Of a stretch of 47,488 nucleotides of DNA, positions 45,245-47,488 are shown one piece after another (position 1 is the stretch's first letter; the number at the start of each line of letters is the position of its first letter). Under the pieces are notes generated by a model. It was not told the DNA's origin. It saw nothing but the letters and a program-made list of their open reading frames with translations, and made no database searches. This stretch comes from Halothiobacillaceae bacterium (GTDB taxonomy: Bacteria; Pseudomonadota; Gammaproteobacteria; Halothiobacillales; Halothiobacillaceae). The position numbers and the translations under genes were made by a program. Location of the stretch: NCBI GenBank assembly GCA_028696185.1, contig JAQVHL010000016.1, positions 1 through 47,488 on the forward strand, read 5' to 3'.

Positions 45245-47308
45245 TCACGCCTCCATTCCGCTGTGCCGCAACAGGGCATCGATCTGCGGATCGCGGCCGC
45301 GGAACGCCCGGAAGGAGTCCAGCGCGGGGCGGCTGCCGCCGACAGCGAGGATTTCACGCCAGAAGCGGGCGCCGGTCGCGGCATCGAGCAGGCTGCCCTG
45401 ACTGCCGCCGGCTTCCTCGAAGGCAGCAAAGGCGTCGGCGGAAAGCACTTCGGCCCATTTGTAGCTGTAGTACCCGGCCGCATAGCCGCCGGCAAAGATA
45501 TGGGCGAAACCGTGCGGAAAGCGGTGCCAGGCGGGCGGGTGGATGAGAGCGACTTCGCGGCGCACGGTTTCGATCAACGCAAGCACGGCCTCGACCGATA
45601 CCGGTTCCGTGGCGGCGGGTTCCTCGCTATGCAGGAGCAGATCGAACAGGGCAAATTCGATCTGACGCAGCATCTGCAATCCACTGTGGAAGTTGCGCGC
45701 GGCAAGCAGGCGATCATACAGCGTGCGCGGCAGCGGCTCGCCGGTCTGGACATGGGCGGTCATGCCGTGCAGCACGTCCCATTCCCAGCAGAAGTTTTCC
45801 ATAAACTGGCTGGGCAGCTCGACCGCGTCCCATTCAACGCCGTGGATGCCGGAAACGGCCAGTTCGTCCACTTCGGTCAGAAGATGGTGCAGGCCGTGGC
45901 CGAATTCGTGGAACAGCGTCAGCACGTCGTTGTGGGTGAAGGTGGCCGGGTCCGTCCCGACCGGACCGGGAAAATTGCAGACAAGATACGCCACCGGAGT
46001 CTGGGTACCGGCGGACAGCCTCGCCCGCGAGCGCGCGGAGTCCATCCACGCGCCACCGCGCTTGCCCGTGCGGGCGTAAAGATCAAGATAGAAATGCCCG
46101 ATGCCGGAGCCTTCGCGCTCCACGCGGTAAAATCGCACGTCCGGGTTCCAGACGGGGGCGCGATCCTCGACGATGGAGACGCCGAACAGGGTTTCGATAA
46201 CGCCGAACAGGCCCGCGATGACACGTGGCTCGGGCAGGTAACGGCGCAGCTCGTTTTCGGAGAAGTCATAACGCGCCTTGCGCAGCTTTTCCGCCGCGTA
46301 GGGGATGTCCCAGGGCATGAGTTCGGCAAGCCCGAGCTCGGCGGCGGCGAAGGCGCGCAGCTCCGTGAGGTCTTTTTCCGCATAAGGCCGCGCTCGGCGG
46401 GCCAGCTCGCGCAGGAAGGTCGTGACCTCGTCCACCGAGCGCGCCATTTTGGGCACCAGCGAAACCTCCGCGTAATGCCGATACCCCAGAAGCCGGGCCT
46501 GTTCACTGCGCAGGGCGAGGATGCGGCCGATGACCGGACCGTTGTCGCGCTCGGCGGGGCCGAATTCACTGGCACGGGTGGCATGGGCGCGGTAGAGCGT
46601 CTCGCGCAGGGCACGGTCGTCGGCATATTGCATCACCGGCAGGTAGGACGGCATGTGCAGGGTAAACAGCCAGCCGTCCTGCCCGGCACGTTCCGCCGCC
46701 TCGCGTGCCGCGCGGATGGCCTCTTCCGGCAAACCGGACAGCCCGGCTTCGTCATGGACGGTGTGGGTCCAGGCGCTGGTGGCATCGAGCAGGTTTTCCG
46801 AGAACTTCGCCGCCAGGGCGGAGAGCTCTTCCTGAATCGCCTTGAAACGCGGCTTGTCGACCTCGGGCAGCTCGGCGCCAGAGAGGCGGAAGTCGCGCAG
46901 CGACTGCTCGATGATGCGCTGGCGCACGGGATCAAGCGAGCCAAAGCACGGGGCGTCGTGGATGGCCTTGTACTTCGCGTACAGCGCGAGGTTCTGCCCC
47001 TGCTCGGCATAGAAAGCCGCCACCTCCGGCAACAGCGCGTTGTAAGCCTCGCGCCAGGGCGGGGTATCCATCACGCTGTGCAGATGGCCGACCACCCCCC
47101 AGGCGCGGTTCAGGCGCTCGCCCCCTTCGGTCAGGGGCTGAACGAAATTCTCCCAGCAGGGGGCGTCCGTATCCGCGAGCCGTGCCTCGATCAGGGCGCG
47201 GTTCTCGTCGATGAGCTGACGGATGGCCGGAGCGACGTGCTCGGGGCGCAGGGCGGCAAAGTCGATGAACTCGGCGGGATCGAGCAGCGGATTCACGGTG
47301 GCGGACAT
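45245..47308 (-). CDS. prlC: Oligopeptidase A (M3 metallopeptidase)
   Basis: 687 residues. It degrades short peptides in the cytoplasm, including cleaved signal peptides. The zinc motif is HEFGH (467-471), with the third ligand Glu in AVELPSQ (about E497), spaced as in thimet/oligopeptidase A. Other family blocks: ENFVQPLTEGGERLNRAWG, and HFYLDLYARTGKRGGAWM. The ATG at 47308 has AAAGG eight bases upstream; the longer frame adds no homology. Length matches E. coli OpdA. The remaining bases 47309-47488 show no gene. Confidence 0.98.
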   Translation of the reverse strand: MSATVNPLLDPAEFIDFAALRPEHVAPAIRQLIDENRALIEARLADTDAPCWENFVQPLTEGGERLNRAWGVVGHLHSVMDTPPWREAYNALLPEVAAFYAEQGQNLALYAKYKAIHDAPCFGSLDPVRQRIIEQSLRDFRLSGAELPEVDKPRFKAIQEELSALAAKFSENLLDATSAWTHTVHDEAGLSGLPEEAIRAAREAAERAGQDGWLFTLHMPSYLPVMQYADDRALRETLYRAHATRASEFGPAERDNGPVIGRILALRSEQARLLGYRHYAEVSLVPKMARSVDEVTTFLRELARRARPYAEKDLTELRAFAAAELGLAELMPWDIPYAAEKLRKARYDFSENELRRYLPEPRVIAGLFGVIETLFGVSIVEDRAPVWNPDVRFYRVEREGSGIGHFYLDLYARTGKRGGAWMDSARSRARLSAGTQTPVAYLVCNFPGPVGTDPATFTHNDVLTLFHEFGHGLHHLLTEVDELAVSGIHGVEWDAVELPSQFMENFCWEWDVLHGMTAHVQTGEPLPRTLYDRLLAARNFHSGLQMLRQIEFALFDLLLHSEEPAATEPVSVEAVLALIETVRREVALIHPPAWHRFPHGFAHIFAGGYAAGYYSYKWAEVLSADAFAAFEEAGGSQGSLLDAATGARFWREILAVGGSRPALDSFRAFRGRDPQIDALLRHSGMEA

Positions 47309-47488
47309 GAGCGGGCCTTTACGGATTTCGGGCAAGAAGGCAGAGAGTATCGGTTTACACGGCGCTTGAACAATACGCATTGATCGCTTTCTGAAAAACG
47401 CATCCTTGATTTTTTCAGCCTGTCCGCTTGCTTTCAGCCGCCGGTTAAAGCCGCTTTCAGGAACCGTTGCAGCCCTTTTTCGCCCGCC

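Noticed and set aside
45263-47383. Open frame of over 700 codons opposite oligopeptidase A
   Set aside because: It is the antisense shadow of a clear M3 peptidase gene in GC-rich DNA and has no recognisable domain.

Overview
The window reads as chromosome of a GC-rich, Gram-negative proteobacterium, most likely a gammaproteobacterium. The main evidence is the fur|bamE divergent pair, the ratA-rnfH / smpB neighbourhood, Mrp, Hsp33, mreBCD, a TonB-dependent receptor and a BamE lipoprotein. A complete gatCAB set suggests that Asn-tRNA and/or Gln-tRNA is made by transamidation. I cannot assign a genus. Genes are densely packed with short overlaps (ATGA). No rRNA, tRNA, CRISPR, prophage or insertion sequence was seen.

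Layout. 1-480: non-coding, a chain of hairpins followed by one copy of a dispersed repeat. 481-10598 (minus strand): a signalling island. It holds a PAS-GGDEF-EAL enzyme preceded by a FIST-domain protein, CheD, a chemoreceptor with a zinc-ligand-like periplasmic domain, a short chemoreceptor-like protein with a CheZ-like motif, and a NarL-type two-component pair. A second repeat copy lies at 8106-8222. 10829-13127: low-molecular-weight phosphatase, Fur, BamE, RnfH and RatA. 13153-14517: an NSS-type sodium symporter lying between ratA and smpB. 14622-21579 (plus): smpB, PIG-L deacetylase, GT4 glycosyltransferase, a membrane PAS-PAS-GGDEF-EAL protein and a HerA-like ATPase (DUF853), nearly all overlapping. 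34014-21597 (minus): gatC-gatA-gatB-hslO, then a bacterial homologue of the eukaryotic phosphorylase kinase alpha subunit, glucokinase, ThiE, HemL and two poorly known proteins. 34235-36668 (plus): mreBCD without mrdA/rodA, ending beside a third repeat copy. 36792-42235: a LysR regulator divergent from a TonB receptor, an apparently exported tetrapyrrole-methylase-fold protein and an APC permease, with a Fur-box-like site upstream. 42260-47308 (minus): Mrp, a YbhN/LPG-synthase-like membrane protein, VapBC with a clear palindromic operator, and oligopeptidase A.

The strongest leads are (1) the Fur-box / TonB receptor / exported TP-methylase / permease operon, (2) the full-length phosphorylase-kinase-alpha-like protein beside glucokinase, (3) the FIST plus c-di-GMP enzyme pair inside a chemoreceptor cluster with unusual receptors, and (4) a family of 32-bp repeat arms at three places, one of them where mreBCD synteny breaks. 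Two separate GGDEF-EAL proteins and a surface-sugar-like operon suggest c-di-GMP control of motility and envelope.
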